From Bacteroidales bacterium (lineage in GTDB: Bacteria > Bacteroidota > Bacteroidia > Bacteroidales > UBA6680), in the NCBI GenBank assembly GCA_025210735.1, contig JAOARD010000059.1:1-44826 (forward strand): a DNA stretch of 44,826 nt. The letters are read 5' to 3'. Under the pieces are notes generated by a model. That model searched no databases, was not told the DNA's origin, and saw only the letters and a list, made by a program, of their open reading frames with translations. Numbering within the stretch: the stretch's first letter is position 1; the number at the start of each line of letters is the position of its first letter. The position numbers and the translations under genes were made by a program. Below are positions 18,083-26,641 of this stretch, piece after piece.

Positions 18083-19441
18083 ATGATAAACAGATTGTAC
18101 AGATCAAAAGCAGTACCTCTTATTCTGCAGATTACTGCACTTATTGTTTTTATCCTTCTGGTTATAGGAGGACTTGGTATTGAAGCAGAGAGTAAAAAAG
18201 TATTATCGCATCTGCGAAATACAAATCTGTCAAACCTTATAGTATGGTCGTATTGGTGGCCGTTAATTGTTTTAACTGCTGTTTTGTTTGGTCGTCACTG
18301 GTGCACAGTGTGCCCTGTTGAGATGATATCGGCTTTTGCCGAAAAGGTTGGTCTTAAACGAAAACCGGGACGATTTATTAAGAGCGGATGGATGATAACC
18401 ATGTTATACGCTTTTATTGCGATTATCGCAATTCATACAATGGGAATTCACCGTACGCCTAATAAAATGGCATGGTACCTTATATCACTTATGTCATTGG
18501 CAGTTATTGTATCGCTTATATTAAAAAAGAGAGCTTTCTGCTCATACTTTTGTCCTGTAGGTAAACTGCTTGGATTGTACTCACTTATGTCTCGTTTCGG
18601 AATACGCGTAAAGAGTACAGATGTATGTAGAGATTGTAATACAAAGGAGTGTATAAGTAATAAACTGGAGTATAAAACAGTTGGAAGATCGTGTACATCG
18701 GGACTGTATCCGGCAAAACTAACCGATAACAGAAACTGTATTGTATGTACACAATGTATTAAATCATGCTCAAAGAGCAATGTACATTTCGCAACAACAG
18801 AAAACAGATACTTAGGCATGGATTTCAGTAAGTTTGGAACCGCTGAAATAGGAATGGCAATTATACTGTCAGGTTTTATCTGTTATGAGATATTATCGTC
18901 GTGGAAGGCAAGTGAGGAGGTATTAATGGCAATACCAAACTACCTGTATTCTCTTTTATCGCCCGAATTATTTCCGAGAAAAACATTTGATGCACTTATG
19001 ATATTTGTTCTTATGCCAACCGCAGTTATGTCTCTGTTTACTACAATTGTAAAGTTTACCGGCGATAAACCATGGATATTCTATCTTAAACGTACTGTAG
19101 GTTATATACTTCCGGTTGTTGCATTCGGACACCTGTTTAAGGCTATAATAAAAACAACATCCAGAATACCATACTGGAAATATGCTACAACAGATCCTGT
19201 TGGTAACAAGTATGCAACAGAGATAGCAAACGGTGATATAGTACTGCATAAACCGGATTGGATAGGCTCACTGGTAATATCTATAGGGATATTGGTACTG
19301 CTTTTTGCGGCATACAGATCGTTAAGAAAGATGTTCTCAGACAGTCAGCTTAATATAAAAAGCAAAACCATATACTTTATATTAATCTCAACAATTGCTA
19401 TCTTAATGCTGTTTGGACCAATAACAAGTCTGATTATATAA
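18083..19441 (+). CDS. Membrane polyferredoxin (NapH/NosR/CcoG-like 4Fe-4S protein)
   Basis: The 452-residue protein combines transmembrane helices with iron-sulfur motifs: CxxCP at Cys74/77, CxxxCP at Cys153/157, then two clusters of cysteines at 182, 185, 190 (with 204) and 219, 222, 225, 229, consistent with two 4Fe-4S centres. Family members pass electrons across or along the membrane. A C-terminal half of about 200 residues has at least four more helices and is not part of the NapH core. The stop codon overlaps the start of the ABC ATPase gene by 1 bp, which couples it to a FetAB-like transporter; that pairing suggests a role in iron or metal redox handling. Confidence 0.8.
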   Translation: MINRLYRSKAVPLILQITALIVFILLVIGGLGIEAESKKVLSHLRNTNLSNLIVWSYWWPLIVLTAVLFGRHWCTVCPVEMISAFAEKVGLKRKPGRFIKSGWMITMLYAFIAIIAIHTMGIHRTPNKMAWYLISLMSLAVIVSLILKKRAFCSYFCPVGKLLGLYSLMSRFGIRVKSTDVCRDCNTKECISNKLEYKTVGRSCTSGLYPAKLTDNRNCIVCTQCIKSCSKSNVHFATTENRYLGMDFSKFGTAEIGMAIILSGFICYEILSSWKASEEVLMAIPNYLYSLLSPELFPRKTFDALMIFVLMPTAVMSLFTTIVKFTGDKPWIFYLKRTVGYILPVVAFGHLFKAIIKTTSRIPYWKYATTDPVGNKYATEIANGDIVLHKPDWIGSLVISIGILVLLFAAYRSLRKMFSDSQLNIKSKTIYFILISTIAILMLFGPITSLII

Positions 19442-20034
19442 TGATACAATTTAAAGATATTGATTTAAGCTTTGATGATAAACAGATATTCTCCTGCTTT
19501 AATGCTGAAATAGAGCAGGGGAAGAGCATCTGTTTTAGTGGTGTTTCAGGACGAGGAAAATCTACATTACTTAAAATCATTATGGGGTATATTATTCCTG
19601 AATCAGGGAGTGTTTATGTTGATGGTAATCAGCTAAACTCAAACACTATATCAAAGATAAGAGACTCTATAGTCTGGATTCCGCAAAACATTAATCTGCC
19701 TGTGAATAATGGTAGTGAGTTAATTAAACTAATGGATCTTGATCAGAATACAGATGCTATAGGCAACAATCTGATTAAACTGGGACTGACAAAAGATATA
19801 CTATATAAAGGGTTTGATAAGATTAGCGGAGGTCAGAAGCAGAGGGTTATAATAGCAATATGTATAAGTATAGATAAGCCTGTAATAATAATGGATGAGC
19901 CAACATCATCACTCGACGATAAATCAATTACAATGCTTATTGATATGATAAAAGGATTGAGAGGGAAAACAGTTGTATCAGCATCGCATAATGCAGAGTG
20001 GATTAACAGTGCAGATAAGGTTATAGAGTTGTAG
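19441..20034 (+). CDS. ABC transporter ATP-binding protein, FetA/YbbL-like
   Basis: The short 197-residue ATPase carries Walker A GVSGRGKS (34-41), the signature SGGQKQR (129-135), Walker B VIIMDEP with Asp152/Glu153, and the switch His in ASHNAEW. Its small size and its position next to an UPF0014 permease match FetA (YbbL), the ATPase of an iron exporter in E. coli. It overlaps the polyferredoxin gene and precedes the permease by 68 bp. Confidence 0.85.
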   Translation: MIQFKDIDLSFDDKQIFSCFNAEIEQGKSICFSGVSGRGKSTLLKIIMGYIIPESGSVYVDGNQLNSNTISKIRDSIVWIPQNINLPVNNGSELIKLMDLDQNTDAIGNNLIKLGLTKDILYKGFDKISGGQKQRVIIAICISIDKPVIIMDEPTSSLDDKSITMLIDMIKGLRGKTVVSASHNAEWINSADKVIEL

Positions 20035-20102
20035 TATAAGAGTGCGTTTACTATTCATATAACCATATATAACAAAAAAAGATAAATCATAATCAATTAC
20101 AA

Positions 20103-20903
20103 ATGCAAGAGATAACAGACATAGGTATAGCAGAACTGATAATTGCTTTTGCTACACTAATTATACCTATAGCTTTTTTTATTATATTCAGAATACGCCT
20201 TATAAAGAGTGTTTTAATAAGTGTTGTACGAATGGCTCTGCAACTGATGCTTATAGCACTATATCTGGAGTGGATATTTAAACTGAATAATGTATGGATT
20301 AATTCGCTGTGGGTTATAGTTATGATATTTGTTGGTGTATTTACATCTATAAAGCGGGTAGGGTTGAACTATAGATTATTTGTAGCACCTCTGTTTATTT
20401 CAGGTTTAACAACAGTTGTAATTGTAGATGCATTTTTTCTTGGTTACGTTCTTAAGCTTGACTATATATTTGATGCACGATACTTTATCCCTATTACAGG
20501 AATGGTACTGGGCAATGCTCTTAATCATAATATTGTAGGTATGAGTACGTACTTCAGAAGCCTTGATGAGAAATCAGACCTATACTACTTTTTGCTTACA
20601 AACACCTCAAATACAAAACTTGCACTGCGTCCGTTTATTGGCGAGGCAATAAAACAGGCGCTTAATCCTATGATAGCAACAATGTCGGTAATTGGTCTTA
20701 TATCGTTACCCGGAATGATGACGGGGCAGATTCTGGGAGGTAGCTCTCCTGCTGTAGCAATACGTTATCAGATAATGATTATGCTTGCAATATTCCTTGG
20801 TTGTATACTTAACCTGTTTATGAGTATAATAATATCTAACCTTTTTATATTTGATGGCTACAGCAGATTAAAGCAGAATATATTCAGAAAGAACAGGCAT
20901 TAA
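20103..20903 (+). CDS. UPF0014 / FetB-like ABC permease
   Basis: The 266-residue protein has about seven hydrophobic segments and the family landmarks SVVRMALQLMLIALYLEWIF, ITGMVLGNALNHNIVGMSTY, EAIKQALNPMIATMSVIGLI and LPGMMTGQILGGSSPAVAIR. FetB (YbbM) is the membrane part of an exporter linked to iron tolerance. Here it forms a unit with the FetA-like ATPase and a membrane polyferredoxin. A hairpin follows the stop codon. Confidence 0.88.
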   Translation: MQEITDIGIAELIIAFATLIIPIAFFIIFRIRLIKSVLISVVRMALQLMLIALYLEWIFKLNNVWINSLWVIVMIFVGVFTSIKRVGLNYRLFVAPLFISGLTTVVIVDAFFLGYVLKLDYIFDARYFIPITGMVLGNALNHNIVGMSTYFRSLDEKSDLYYFLLTNTSNTKLALRPFIGEAIKQALNPMIATMSVIGLISLPGMMTGQILGGSSPAVAIRYQIMIMLAIFLGCILNLFMSIIISNLFIFDGYSRLKQNIFRKNRH

Positions 20904-20973
20904 ATTATATTGCACAGATACATAACCTGTTCGGGAATAGTATCTGAAATTGATTTAAACATAACATGATATA

Positions 20974-21012
20974 TTGATCGGAGCTGAAAGTATAACTATC
21001 AGTCCCGATCAA
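20974..21012. terminator. Hairpin between convergent fetB-like and STAS-like genes
   Basis: TTGATCGG (20974-20981) pairs perfectly with CCGATCAA (21005-21012) and an inner CTGA/TCAG extends the stem. T tracts are weak, so termination is plausible but not certain. Confidence 0.5.
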
Positions 21013-21054
21013 ATTATAACAAATGGTTCTGTTTGTAAAAACAGTGACCCGATA

Positions 21055-21465
21055 TTACAACGTATCAACCCACTTTATAGCATTCCTGCAATTTGAGAAA
21101 AACTCAACATCAACAGGTTTATCACCTATATTGGTATATGCACTCTTAATTGCAAACCTGCTAATAGGACTCTTAGACTCTATAATTGCAATAGCATCAA
21201 TGCCATATCGGTAAGCTAAAGGGAAGATATTTTTAAAATACCACTCAGTATCCTCACGCCTGATAACCTTTGATTCCGTAACATCAAGAATTATCCTTTT
21301 TGCACCGTTACGTCTGAAGAACTCAAGAGCATTTTTCCACGCTTCACGAAGCTCTTCACCATAAGTAAATCCTTTCCATTTCTCATATACAGTTCTGCTA
21401 TCCTTAATATATCTCAGTTTACAATGTCTGCAATTATCTGTCCAAACCTCTGTAGTACTCATCAT
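21055..21465 (-). CDS. STAS/SpoIIAA-like protein, copy 1
   Basis: The 136-residue soluble protein has the strand-helix alternation of STAS/SpoIIAA-like domains found in Bacteroidota: RTVYEKWKGFTYGEELREAW, then GAKRIILDVTESKVIRREDT, then IDAIAIIESKSPISRFAI. About half of its residues are the same as in the next gene, so the two arose by tandem duplication. Such proteins often act in signalling, but no partner is present. The start may be the first or second ATG. Confidence 0.6.
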   Translation of the reverse strand: MMSTTEVWTDNCRHCKLRYIKDSRTVYEKWKGFTYGEELREAWKNALEFFRRNGAKRIILDVTESKVIRREDTEWYFKNIFPLAYRYGIDAIAIIESKSPISRFAIKSAYTNIGDKPVDVEFFSNCRNAIKWVDTL

Positions 21466-21585
21466 CTGTAAGTTTTTATTTTATCAATAAGCACACAAAA
21501 GTATATCGGGCACCATATATCTACGATATACATTTAACACATTACAATGTATATATTGGCAGCAGAATATAGTTACAGATATATG

Positions 21586-21996
21586 TCAGATTCCCTTTAT
21601 CCACTCTAAAGCATCGCTGCTGTTATCAAAGTACTCTATCTTAACGGAGTCGCCTTTAACTACCGAACAAGCACTTCTTAACGAAAATCGGCCTGTAGGA
21701 CTCTTAGACTCAATTATAGCAACAGCTTCAAGACCATAATTGTAATATAGTGGCATAATCTCTCTGTTATACCACTCTGTATCTTCAGCACGTATAACCT
21801 TTGCATATGTGCTATCAAGAATAACCTTATTTGCTCCTTGCTGTTTATAGAAATCTAAAGCCACTTGCCATGCCTCTTTTAACTCATTGCCATATACAAA
21901 CCCTTCCCACATCTCATAAACAGTTTTGTACTCCTCTATATACATCAATTTACAATGTCTACCATTCTCAACCAGTTTATCTTTGCTAATTTCCAT
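21586..21996 (-). CDS. STAS/SpoIIAA-like protein, copy 2
   Basis: This 136-residue paralogue of the preceding gene keeps the same landmarks (GRHCKLMYIEEYKTVYEMWE, GANKVILDSTYAKVIRAEDT, EAVAIIESKSPTGRFSLRSA). The 120 bp between the two copies is noncoding, so each may have its own promoter. The conserved core RxEDTEWY and AIIESKSP are probably structural or functional; the divergent N- and C-termini suggest different partners. Confidence 0.6.
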   Translation of the reverse strand: MEISKDKLVENGRHCKLMYIEEYKTVYEMWEGFVYGNELKEAWQVALDFYKQQGANKVILDSTYAKVIRAEDTEWYNREIMPLYYNYGLEAVAIIESKSPTGRFSLRSACSVVKGDSVKIEYFDNSSDALEWIKGI

Positions 21997-22109
21997 ACTG
22001 TATTAAATTGTTATTGTTTATCGCAGAGCAAAAGTATACCAACAACAATCCCTTACAGATACACAATTAACGCATAAAGATGTACATTTTACCCACTAAA
22101 AATTATTAA

Positions 22110-22207
22110 CGATATTATCAATGTGCAACGTTCAGACTAACAATACAGATTGGACTGAAAGTCCAGTTTGATCTAACCCGATGCTGTATTGATAGAAAAA
22201 AAATAAA
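22110..22207. repeat. Repeat copy R1 (internally deleted)
   Basis: This copy begins CGATATTATCAATGTGCAAC and keeps only the first 75 or so bases and last 40 or so bases of the second half of the full repeat (compare R2 and R3). Confidence 0.65.
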
Positions 22208-22230
22208 GCTCATTTCAGATTTGCAGATAT

Positions 22231-22665
22231 AATTCTATATACTATAATCCGAGACAGATGGTTTGATGTAATCCGCACATTAACACGTATTTGTTCTCCT
22301 CCTCGGAGGAGATGCAGAGGTGGGTAAATATCATTTTGCTACTTTTTTCAATTTCGTTTAGCCAGATTCTTGAACTTGGTCGTTTCAGAGCAATTCGCAG
22401 AAAGGCCAAATCCGAGGATTTAGCCAAACGATATTAGCAATGTACTGCGTTCAGGCTAACAATACAGATCGGACAGAAAGTTCAGATTAACCTAGCCCGA
22501 TGCGTTGCTTCGGGTAGTTGATATAAACGAATAATCGTGCTGAAGGTGCTGGTTAAATTATTGCGGGATGAATGAATTTTGGAGTTTGTATATTTGTGAG
22601 GTACGATTTATTGCTAACCCGATGCTGAATTGGAAGAATGATAATAGAGCTCACACCAGCATTGG
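22231..22665. repeat. Repeat copy R2 (full, about 435 bp)
   Basis: It shares long blocks with R3, including ATAATCCGAGACAGATGG, the near-palindrome TCTCCTCCTCGGAGGAGA (22295-22312), a 22-bp hairpin at 22404-22425 (GGCCAAATCC with GGATTTAGCC) and the ending GATGCTG...CAGCATTGG, an imperfect inverted repeat. It ends 15 bp before the preferred start of the gene at 22680. A 61-codon frame on minus inside it is not conserved in R3, so the repeat looks noncoding. Confidence 0.8.
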
Positions 22666-22679
22666 TTAATAGAGGTATT

Positions 22680-23312
22680 ATGAAGCATAACAACAGAATA
22701 ATATTTTACAGATTCCTGAATGGGGAGTATTTGTTAAACGATTTTGAGGAATTTATATACTCAAATGATGATCTTGAGAGTGAGATTGGAGGTGATGTTT
22801 ATCTTGAGTTGATAGGATTTAATACTAAAGATAAAAACTATCAGAACAGATTAATGGAGTTTATCTTTGAATCAATTATAAGTATAGGTGAATTTCTTAC
22901 GTGGCGAATTAGAGAAATGTTGATTGATTTTATTGAGTATCCTGAAAAAGTAAAGGAGCTGTTAGATAAGTTTTATGATTGGACATATGGATTGTACAAT
23001 AGTGACGGAGAAATAGTGGATGGATTCAAGTTTCTCCAAAACCTGGGGATGAATAATTTCTATTGGATGGATGAGGGGTATTTGAGAATGAGTTATGGAG
23101 ATAATTGGCAGATTGAATATAAAAGATATAAAGACGATTTTGAGTTCTACCATAAACAGTTAAAACCAATTGCAATAAATATCCTTGAAGCAATAGATAA
23201 AGAAAGGATTAATATAAAAGGACAAGGCGATTACGAGATTACGAACTTGTTAAAGACTGAATTAGAGTCTGATCAGATATTTGAATTGAAACATAAAGAA
23301 TATATCGTGTAA
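22680..23312 (+). CDS. Unknown protein in a repeat-bracketed cassette (immunity-like)
   Basis: The 210-residue protein starts MKHNNRIIFYRFLNGEYLLN. I prefer this ATG because an earlier one at 22638 would draw its first 14 codons from repeat R2. A segment DDLESEIGGDVYLELIGFNT resembles the start of small immunity-type proteins of Bacteroidota polymorphic toxin loci, as I remember them; the rest is unrecognised. It is acidic, with no signal peptide or transmembrane segment. The gene lies between R2 and R3 with no toxin next to it, so it would be an orphan immunity gene. Confidence 0.5.
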   Translation: MKHNNRIIFYRFLNGEYLLNDFEEFIYSNDDLESEIGGDVYLELIGFNTKDKNYQNRLMEFIFESIISIGEFLTWRIREMLIDFIEYPEKVKELLDKFYDWTYGLYNSDGEIVDGFKFLQNLGMNNFYWMDEGYLRMSYGDNWQIEYKRYKDDFEFYHKQLKPIAINILEAIDKERINIKGQGDYEITNLLKTELESDQIFELKHKEYIV

Positions 23313-23370
23313 ACCGATTTATCGGAAGGTTCAAGGTGCCCTCGAAACTTAGGGTAAATCCTGACATATA

Positions 23371-23797
23371 AACTATATATGCTATAATCCGAGACAGATG
23401 GTTTGATGTAGGTTGCACATTAACATATGTTTGCTCTCCTCCTCGGAGGAGATACAGAGGAGGGTAAATATCATTTCGCTACTTCTTTCAGTCTCGTTGA
23501 TCCAAATTCTTGAAACTGACTGTTTCTGTATAATCCGCAATAAAGGCCAAATTCGAGGATTTAGCCAAGCGATATTATCAACGTACAGTGTTAAGGCTAA
23601 TAATACAGATCGGACTGAAAGTTCAGATTACCCTGGTCTGATGCAACGCATTGGGTAGTTGATATAAACGAATAATCGTACTGAAGGCACAGGTTAAGTT
23701 ATTGCGAGTTAGATGAATTTTGGAGTTTGCGAGGTACGAGCTATAGCTAGCCGATGCTGTATTGATAGAAAAGAAACAAAGCTCGCACCAGCATTGG
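23371..23797. repeat. Repeat copy R3 (full, about 427 bp)
   Basis: It matches R2 over its whole length with many substitutions: the same opening, the same GC-rich near-palindrome (23435-23452), the same hairpin (23545-23566) and the block GTAGTTGATATAAACGAATA. It begins 58 bp after the cassette gene. Confidence 0.8.
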
Positions 23798-23820
23798 GAT
23801 TTTCTTGGTATTGTTAGACT

Positions 23821-23972
23821 AAGTTTTTGAACTTGGTTGTTTCAAAGATATTCGTTGAAAAGCCAAATCCGAGGATTTAGCCAAACGATATTACCAACGT
23901 ACAGCGTTCAGGCTAACAGTAAAGTTCGGACTGATGCTGTATTAGAAGAATGATAATAGAGTTAGCGCCAGG
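23821..23972. repeat. Repeat copy R4 (partial)
   Basis: It follows R3 directly and carries the hairpin (23861-23882) and the start of the second half, then a deletion to the ending GATGCTGTATTAGAAGAATG. It precedes the next small gene by about 60 bp. Confidence 0.7.
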
Positions 23973-24034
23973 AAAGTATTTTTTTTCTGTTAATTAAGAA
24001 GTTTCTATATCTTGCAGAGTAAATCTGAGTATTT

Positions 24035-24544
24035 ATGGAGAACGCAGTAAAAAACCATATTCCAATTCATATAGATCTTTTGCCAAACCGGGATGAAGTA
24101 CATTCGGGTATATGTTTAAAGTATAATAAAGATGTGTATATATCTATTTGCTATAACGATGATATCTGTGAATATGATGGTTTTGCAATAATTAGAAATT
24201 CTGAGATTGGACAATATCGTTATTGGGATGACGAAGAGATATCTGAGATTAGGAGTAATAATTTTGAGGAATTTTTAGATGTATTACCTCTTGATAATAT
24301 GAACACGTTTTATGAATGTTTAAAGGTATTAACACTTCAGAAGCTTATAACAGCATTTACTTCAGATGATGACAATAGTTTCTATGTAGGTAATATTACT
24401 GAATTAACAACAGATATATTAACATTAAAACTGATAAGTGAATCTGCAGAATGGTTAGATACGAAGGGTATTAGAATAACTGATATTACATATATAGGTT
24501 TTGGTTCTGCTTATGAAAAAGAGTTGATAAAATCTCTTGTATAG
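24035..24544 (+). CDS. Unknown small acidic protein downstream of the repeats
   Basis: The 169-residue protein has no signal peptide or membrane segment. It contains strand-rich N-terminal segments (PIHIDLLPN, YISICYNDDICEYDGFAIIR, GQYRYWDDEEISEI) and a helical C-terminus. I do not recognise the family. Its size, acidity and position after the repeats fit an immunity-type or orphan cassette gene, which is inference. Confidence 0.45.
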   Translation: MENAVKNHIPIHIDLLPNRDEVHSGICLKYNKDVYISICYNDDICEYDGFAIIRNSEIGQYRYWDDEEISEIRSNNFEEFLDVLPLDNMNTFYECLKVLTLQKLITAFTSDDDNSFYVGNITELTTDILTLKLISESAEWLDTKGIRITDITYIGFGSAYEKELIKSLV

Positions 24545-24589
24545 TATATAGTTTTTGATATAATTTAGTGTGTTAAAAAATAACTAAAT

Positions 24590-25114
24590 ATGGGATATGC
24601 AGTAGAGTTGGTATTTGATTCAGATAGTGAGATGCAGATATCGGAATTAATTCGGTTACCTGAGGCAAATGGTATAGAGAACGGGTTGATAAAATTTGGT
24701 ACCACTCCGCATATAACATTAACAGTATCTGATTTGATAGATATAGATAGGGTTGTTGAGTTTGTAAGGACTATTAATATTCCAAAGCTAAAGATACAGT
24801 TTTGCGGAATAGGAACTTTTGCTGGTTCAGATAATACAATCTTTCTTATACCTAAGGTTATAAAAGATCTGCTTAACCTACAAGAGATGTTTCATAAGCA
24901 TCTATCATCTTATTATAAACTGTGGAACAATTACTATCCGGAGAGATGGATACCTCATTGTACTGTTGCTATGGGTATATCAGATGAGGTGTTTAATAAA
25001 ACGTTTATGTTATTACAGAGTAGTATGAAACCAATATTAGCTAAGGTAGAGAAGGTGAGAATCATAAAGTTTCATCCTGAGGAGATTCTTTATCAGAGAG
25101 AAATATTATATTGA
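24590..25114 (+). CDS. 2H phosphoesterase (2'-5' RNA ligase-like)
   Basis: The 174-residue protein has the two HxT motifs of the 2H superfamily: PHITLTV with His41/Thr43 and PHCTVAM with His123/Thr125, spaced as in LigT/ThpR. These enzymes open 2',3'-cyclic phosphates or cut 2'-5' bonds in RNA or small nucleotides. The closest subgroup cannot be fixed. It follows the unknown gene by 45 bp and may be monocistronic. Confidence 0.8.
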   Translation: MGYAVELVFDSDSEMQISELIRLPEANGIENGLIKFGTTPHITLTVSDLIDIDRVVEFVRTINIPKLKIQFCGIGTFAGSDNTIFLIPKVIKDLLNLQEMFHKHLSSYYKLWNNYYPERWIPHCTVAMGISDEVFNKTFMLLQSSMKPILAKVEKVRIIKFHPEEILYQREILY

Positions 25115-25194
25115 CTGTTATAATTTGGTAGTTGTTATAGATACTATTCTGTTAAGAATTTAGTTTAAGTAAAGGATAATACAGTTATTAAAGG

Positions 25195-25998
25195 ATGGAT
25201 GAGATTGAAAAACCTATTAACAGAGGAACAATACGTCAGTTGATAGGAAAAGAATATTATATAGCAAAAAGAAGATTGAATTGGGTTCTGGGTGGTAAAA
25301 AATGGTCGGAACAACATGATAGTACTATTTACGATAATCTGGTTTTTAAACATAGATCTTTCATTAGACGAAAGTTGAAAGATGTTGATATGCATCTTCA
25401 GGAGAATAAAGTTACAAATCTTAGGTTGGCTATAAGTAAGATAGATAATGTTGTAATATACCCCGGTCAAACATTTTCTATCTGGAAACTTGTAGGAAGA
25501 CCAACCAGAAGAAAGGGCTATCTTGATGGTTTAGTGCTGAATCAGGGACGGATTGATAAAGGTACCGGAGGTGGATTATGTCAGTTAGGTAATCTGTTGT
25601 TCTGGATATTTGCTCATAGTCCTCTTGATATAAAAGAGCGTTATAGACACGGGTTTGATGTTTTTCCGGATATAAACAGAAAGATACCATTTGGTGCCGG
25701 AGCAACGCTATCATATAATTATATAGATTTGCAGGTAAAGAATAACACAGACAAAACTTTTCAGTTAAAATTGTGGTTAGACTCAGAGTACCTTAACGGA
25801 GAGCTACTGTCAGATAAAGAGATAAAAGACAGATATTTTGTTGAGGAGAGAAATCATATAATGAAACAGCAGATGTGGGGCGGATATTCACGACATAATC
25901 AGATTTATAAAACAGTTATTTATCAGGATGATAAAAAAGAGGAAAATCTGTTGGTAGAGAATCATGCAGTAATGATGTATAATCCTTTTTTGGAATAG
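25195..25998 (+). CDS. VanW-family protein
   Basis: The 267-residue protein contains the VanW-domain landmarks: NLRLAISKIDNVVIYPGQTF, GKGT-like GRIDKGTGGGLCQLGNLLFW, and a C-terminal strand-rich segment. VanW proteins occur in some vancomycin-resistance clusters but are widespread and of unknown activity. No vanHAX genes are near, so no resistance role should be assumed. No signal peptide is present. Confidence 0.85.
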   Translation: MDEIEKPINRGTIRQLIGKEYYIAKRRLNWVLGGKKWSEQHDSTIYDNLVFKHRSFIRRKLKDVDMHLQENKVTNLRLAISKIDNVVIYPGQTFSIWKLVGRPTRRKGYLDGLVLNQGRIDKGTGGGLCQLGNLLFWIFAHSPLDIKERYRHGFDVFPDINRKIPFGAGATLSYNYIDLQVKNNTDKTFQLKLWLDSEYLNGELLSDKEIKDRYFVEERNHIMKQQMWGGYSRHNQIYKTVIYQDDKKEENLLVENHAVMMYNPFLE

Positions 25999-26022
25999 AT
26001 AAGTATTAAAAATATAACCACA

Positions 26023-26577
26023 ATGAGATTAGTAACAGATAGATTATTGATAAGGGCTATAACTCCTGATGATAGGGATAAAGTGTTTGAATATCGTAAG
26101 GATAAGAAGACAAACATGTATCAGGGATGGATTCCAGAGACTATTGATGATGTAGATATGTTTATTGGTAAAGTAGCCAAGAAGGTTAATATGCCGGATA
26201 CATGGTTCCAGCTTGTAATTGTTGAGATGGAGTTGGAGACAGTTATTGGTGATATCGGAATTCATTTTATAGGAGAGGAGAACAATCAGGTTGAGATTGG
26301 TTGTACCCTGAATAAAAGGTTTCATAAAAGAGGGTATGCCACAGAGGCTGTTAAGGCTGTAATAGATTATCTGTTTACCGAGCTGAATAAACACAGAATA
26401 ATAACATCTGTTGATCCTGCTAATGTAGGCTCTATAGATCTTGTTGAGCGTATTGGGTTCAGAAAAGAGGCACATTTTGTAGAGAGTCTGTTTATAAACG
26501 GAGAGTGGGTTGATGATGCTGTTTATGCACTTCTTAAAAAGGAGTGGAAAATTAAAAAGAGTAAAAAAAAGAACTAA
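26023..26577 (+). CDS. GNAT N-acetyltransferase (RimJ/RimL type)
   Basis: The 184-residue enzyme starts MRLVTDRLLIRAITPDDRDK, the standard RimJ/RimL opening, and has the acetyl-CoA loop (VEIGCTLNKRFHKRGYATEA) and the NVGSIDLVERIGF segment. It would acetylate an amino group on a protein or small molecule; the substrate is unknown. It follows the VanW-like gene by 24 bp, so the two may be cotranscribed. Confidence 0.88.
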   Translation: MRLVTDRLLIRAITPDDRDKVFEYRKDKKTNMYQGWIPETIDDVDMFIGKVAKKVNMPDTWFQLVIVEMELETVIGDIGIHFIGEENNQVEIGCTLNKRFHKRGYATEAVKAVIDYLFTELNKHRIITSVDPANVGSIDLVERIGFRKEAHFVESLFINGEWVDDAVYALLKKEWKIKKSKKKN

Positions 26578-26641
26578 TACATGAAGGTTAGATTGTTAGA
26601 AGTTTAAGAGTTTAGCACCCCTTTTTAATACTGAACATAAC

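Noticed and set aside
22242..22427. A 61-codon frame on minus inside repeat R2
   Set aside because: It starts with TTG, and the same frame is broken by stop codons in copies R3 and R4, so it is not a conserved gene.
23413..23658. An 81-codon frame on plus inside repeat R3
   Set aside because: It lies wholly in noncoding repeat sequence, and the matching frame is not kept in R2.
22110..23972. Integron attC array
   Set aside because: The inverted-repeat endings and small genes suggest it, but the RYYYAAC/GTTRRRY core sites are absent and no integrase is in the window.
7420..25114. RNA repair module made of RtcB and the 2H phosphoesterase
   Set aside because: The two genes are 16 kb apart with unrelated genes between, so there is no evidence that they work together.
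25195..25998. Vancomycin resistance determinant
   Set aside because: VanW-like proteins are widespread, and no vanH, vanA/B or vanX genes are present.
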